A stretch of DNA of 64,000 bases, from NCBI GenBank assembly GCA_900321425.1, contig ONWA01000002.1:1-64000 (forward strand), read 5' to 3'. Within the stretch, counting starts at the first letter, position 1. The number at the start of each line of letters is the position of its first letter. Source of the stretch: an uncultured Prevotellaceae bacterium (GTDB lineage Bacteria; Bacteroidota; Bacteroidia; Bacteroidales; Bacteroidaceae). The translations under genes and the position numbers were made by a program. The notes under the pieces were generated by a model. The model ran no database searches. It saw only the letters and a list, made by a program, of their open reading frames with translations, and had not been told where the DNA came from. Positions 61,961-64,000 of this stretch are shown here, in pieces.

Positions 61961-63016
61961 ATGACTATTACAATCGAAAAGAAACATCTGTACATCCTGT
62001 TAGGGATTGTTCTGACATGTGCTATTATTTTTCTAATAGCAAAAGTTGGCTTTGAAAAGAAGGTCGATTATGAAGCCACTGCCAAAGATGCTAAAGTAAA
62101 TGCATACACGGTCGTAGGTCTATCCTCTACTATTTTGAGTGACTATCAAAAGACTTGGAGCTCGACTATTAGTGGCGGTTCTTACGTTAAAGACGAAAAT
62201 GGTAGAGAACATTATTGTTCAGACTTTAACGATGCTATTTCATACAGGATGAGGTACTTTATGCACGAGGGATATTTCGACATAATAGACAGCCTTTCCA
62301 ATGTCGTTAAAGAAGACCTAAAACTCATGGATGATGCTCCAGAGAAGTTTCAGGATGTGCAAAAGACCTTTGTCGCAATGTATGGCGATATGAACACATT
62401 AGTTTCTTTGGTGAAAGAACCAAAAGGATCGTTAATGACATTTGGTAGTAAGGTTAACGAATTGATGATGAACTTCGATAAGAATTACAAAGAAACAGAT
62501 TTGAAAGTAAGTGTATCGGATGATGAACTTAAAGAAAAAGTCATTAACCTTTATGAGATAATATCAAAAAAGAAATTGGAGAAAGATGCTGAGAAAAAGA
62601 AGGCTGATGAAGTATTATATGGCGCAAATAAAAAAGCAGGAGAGAAATTCTTATCCGAAAATGGGAAGAAGGAAGATGTAATAACTTTGCCAAGCGGTGT
62701 CCAGTATAAAGTAATAAAAGAAGGGAATGGAAAAATACCTTCAGAAACCTCACGTGTTAAGGTCCATTATGAAGGACGTACCATTGATGGAAAGGTGTTT
62801 GACAGTTCGTATAAGCGTGGAGAACCTGCTGAGTTTCGTGTTAATCAGGTCATTAAGGGATGGACAGAAGCTTTAACACATATGCCCGCAGGTTCTATTT
62901 GGGAGATTTATATTCCCCAGGAACTTGCATATGGAGAAAGGCAACAGGGATCTGACATCGAGCCTTATTCAACGTTGATATTCAAGGTGGAATTACAAAA
63001 GGTTACTAATGATTAA
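61961..63016 (+). CDS. membrane-anchored FKBP-type peptidyl-prolyl isomerase
   Basis: 351 residues from ATG 61961, chosen because an AAAAGGAG ribosome-binding site, uncommon in this phylum, precedes it by ~8 bases. TM anchor ~9-29 ([20 protein letters not shown]), an alpha-helical domain ~40-210, and an FKBP domain ~245-350 ([54 protein letters not shown]). The fold is usually in the outer membrane or periplasm. Its position between a methylase-like gene and hsdM is unusual for a housekeeping isomerase, and it may be a cargo gene. Confidence 0.8.
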   Translation: MTITIEKKHLYILLGIVLTCAIIFLIAKVGFEKKVDYEATAKDAKVNAYTVVGLSSTILSDYQKTWSSTISGGSYVKDENGREHYCSDFNDAISYRMRYFMHEGYFDIIDSLSNVVKEDLKLMDDAPEKFQDVQKTFVAMYGDMNTLVSLVKEPKGSLMTFGSKVNELMMNFDKNYKETDLKVSVSDDELKEKVINLYEIISKKKLEKDAEKKKADEVLYGANKKAGEKFLSENGKKEDVITLPSGVQYKVIKEGNGKIPSETSRVKVHYEGRTIDGKVFDSSYKRGEPAEFRVNQVIKGWTEALTHMPAGSIWEIYIPQELAYGERQQGSDIEPYSTLIFKVELQKVTND

Positions 63017-63057
63017 TTAATTTTTATATTTATCAAAATACGACATGAATAAGTGAT

Positions 63058-64000
63058 ATGGCAAAGAAACAGATAAAAGAGAAATCGATTGAGGAATCGC
63101 TGTGGGAATCAGCGAATAAGCTGCGAGGGTCTGTGGAGCCCTCGGAGTATAAGCATGTAGTGCTGAGCCTAATCTTTCTGAAATATGCTCACGACCGTTT
63201 TACGGAGCGGCGCAATGAGCTGGTGGCAGAAGGCAAGGAGGCTTTTGCAGACAACCCCGTGTTCTATAATGCCAAGAACGTCTTTTATCTGGAACCTGAG
63301 AGCCGTTGGGATTTTCTGATTGAAAATGCCAAGCAGAATGATATTGCCATCAAGATAGACAAGGCATTGGCGAAAGTGGAACAGAGCAACCCTATGCTAA
63401 AAGGAGCCTTGCCAAGCAATTACTATGCAGGTCTGTCGCTCGACCGTACCAAGCTTGCTGCATTACTCGATGAAATCAATAAGATAGACACGCTTAAAGA
63501 CCCGGAAAATGATCTCATCGGTCGTGTATATGAATACTTCCTCGGCAAGTTTGCCATTGCCGAAGGCAAGGGTAAGGGTGAATACTACACGCCTAAGACC
63601 ATCGTCAACCTGATTGCTGAGATGATTGAACCTTATCGTGGAAAGATTTATGACCCTTGTTGTGGTTCTGGCGGTATGTTCGTACAGAGCATGAAATTCA
63701 TCGAGGCGCATCACGGTAACAAGCGTGACATCTCTGTCTATGGACAGGAATATACCAATACCACCTATAAACTGGCGAAGATGAACCTTGCCATTCGTGG
63801 CATTGCCTGCAACCTGGGTGAGATGGCTGCCGATACGTTCCACAACGATCAGCACAAAGACCTGAAGGCAGACTTCATTATGGCTAATCCTCCATTCAAC
63901 CAGAAGGCTTGGCGTGCTGAGAACGAATTGAAGGATGACCCGCGATGGGCAGGTTACGACGTGCCTCCTACAAGTAATGCCAACTATGGTTGGATTTTGA
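63058..64000 (+). CDS. hsdM: type I restriction methylase subunit HsdM (partial, cut by window end)
   Basis: The first ~314 residues of a canonical HsdM, open to the window end. N-terminal bundle (SIEESLWESANKLRGSVEPS; VVLSLIFLKYAHDRFTERRN), GKGEYYTPKTIVNLIAEMIE, motif I in IYDPCCGSGGMFVQSM (~199-214) and an intact motif IV ANPPFNQKAW (276-285). It methylates adenine in partner with HsdS; hsdS and hsdR are expected to the right. Start ATG 63058 is 41 bp after the FKBP gene. Confidence 0.93.
   Translation, partial: MAKKQIKEKSIEESLWESANKLRGSVEPSEYKHVVLSLIFLKYAHDRFTERRNELVAEGKEAFADNPVFYNAKNVFYLEPESRWDFLIENAKQNDIAIKIDKALAKVEQSNPMLKGALPSNYYAGLSLDRTKLAALLDEINKIDTLKDPENDLIGRVYEYFLGKFAIAEGKGKGEYYTPKTIVNLIAEMIEPYRGKIYDPCCGSGGMFVQSMKFIEAHHGNKRDISVYGQEYTNTTYKLAKMNLAIRGIACNLGEMAADTFHNDQHKDLKADFIMANPPFNQKAWRAENELKDDPRWAGYDVPPTSNANYGWIL

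Larger units (their letters stand above)
44403..64000 (+). mobile_element. integrative mobilizable element (right end outside window)
   Basis: Between the intact terminator of the core STAS gene (ends ~44399) and the window end lie a tyrosine recombinase, repressor, excisionase-like protein, ParA, primase, oriT-like hairpin and MobV relaxase, then a restriction-type cargo. No conjugative (Tra) genes are present up to 64000, so the element is probably mobilized in trans. The left attachment site should lie in 44403-44600. I could not identify the core repeat, because the right end is not in the window. Whether the cargo at 55.3-64 kb lies inside the element is inferred. Confidence 0.65.

Overview
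The window looks like a chromosome segment of a Bacteroidales bacterium, most likely Prevotella or a close relative. The main evidence is the many TAnnTTTG (-7) promoter boxes just upstream of genes, several with a TTTG-like -33 box about 20 bp further up. A large exported protein with a Por/T9SS-type C-terminus, SpoIIE-type partner-switching proteins and Bacteroidales-type mobile-element genes agree with this. Assignments rest on reading motifs by eye; no database search was possible.

Layout. (1) 1-7.2 kb, accessory: an array of ~21-bp repeats, a decayed Bro-N/DinD-like gene, an orphan winged-helix ORF, then a two-gene restriction-modification-like unit. In that unit the DNA methyltransferase motifs are split between two translationally coupled proteins, and the larger one also carries a GIY-YIG-like nuclease and an SF2 helicase. 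An ATP-cone protein with an unrelated C-terminus follows. (2) 7.2-12.1 kb: a small replication/phage-like island (structured leader, two small ORFs, an M15 peptidase, a small protein, a VirE-N/DUF3987 primase-helicase) ending in three TGCTACA heptamers. (3) 12.1-16.1 kb: a large secreted protein with a long leader and a small companion peptide, then an AAA/DUF4143 ATPase behind three operator-like repeats spaced exactly 32 bp. (4) 16.1-44.4 kb, core chromosome: metG, a HAD phosphatase, a LolA-like protein, a uridine-kinase-like protein, a PafA-like phosphatase, rmuC, yifB, tRNA-Leu, a thioredoxin-fold lipoprotein, argH, pyrE, comF, recX, prmC, ribD, rnhA, argS and rplM-rpsI-rpsB-tsf, with two sets of partner-switching regulators.

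(5) 44.4-64 kb (window end): an integrative mobilizable element. It begins with a tyrosine recombinase, followed by a tandem-HTH repressor, an excisionase-like protein, ParA and a partner, a CHC2/Toprim primase fused to a P-loop helicase-like region, a non-coding block with TGTAGCA heptamers and an oriT-like hairpin, and a MobV-type relaxase. The presumed cargo starts after the relaxase: an HTH protein, a WYL regulator, a RecF-like ATPase, an unknown protein, a methylase-specificity fusion whose catalytic motif IV is degenerate, an 84-residue protein, a membrane-anchored FKBP isomerase and a canonical hsdM cut by the window end. The right end of the element is outside the window.

The best candidates for an undescribed system are the WYL-controlled cargo at 55.3-64 kb and the split methyltransferase/GIY-YIG/helicase pair at 1.2-6.1 kb. 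In the cargo, two genes share a 16-bp palindromic element at exactly the same offset from their -7 boxes, which suggests common regulation.
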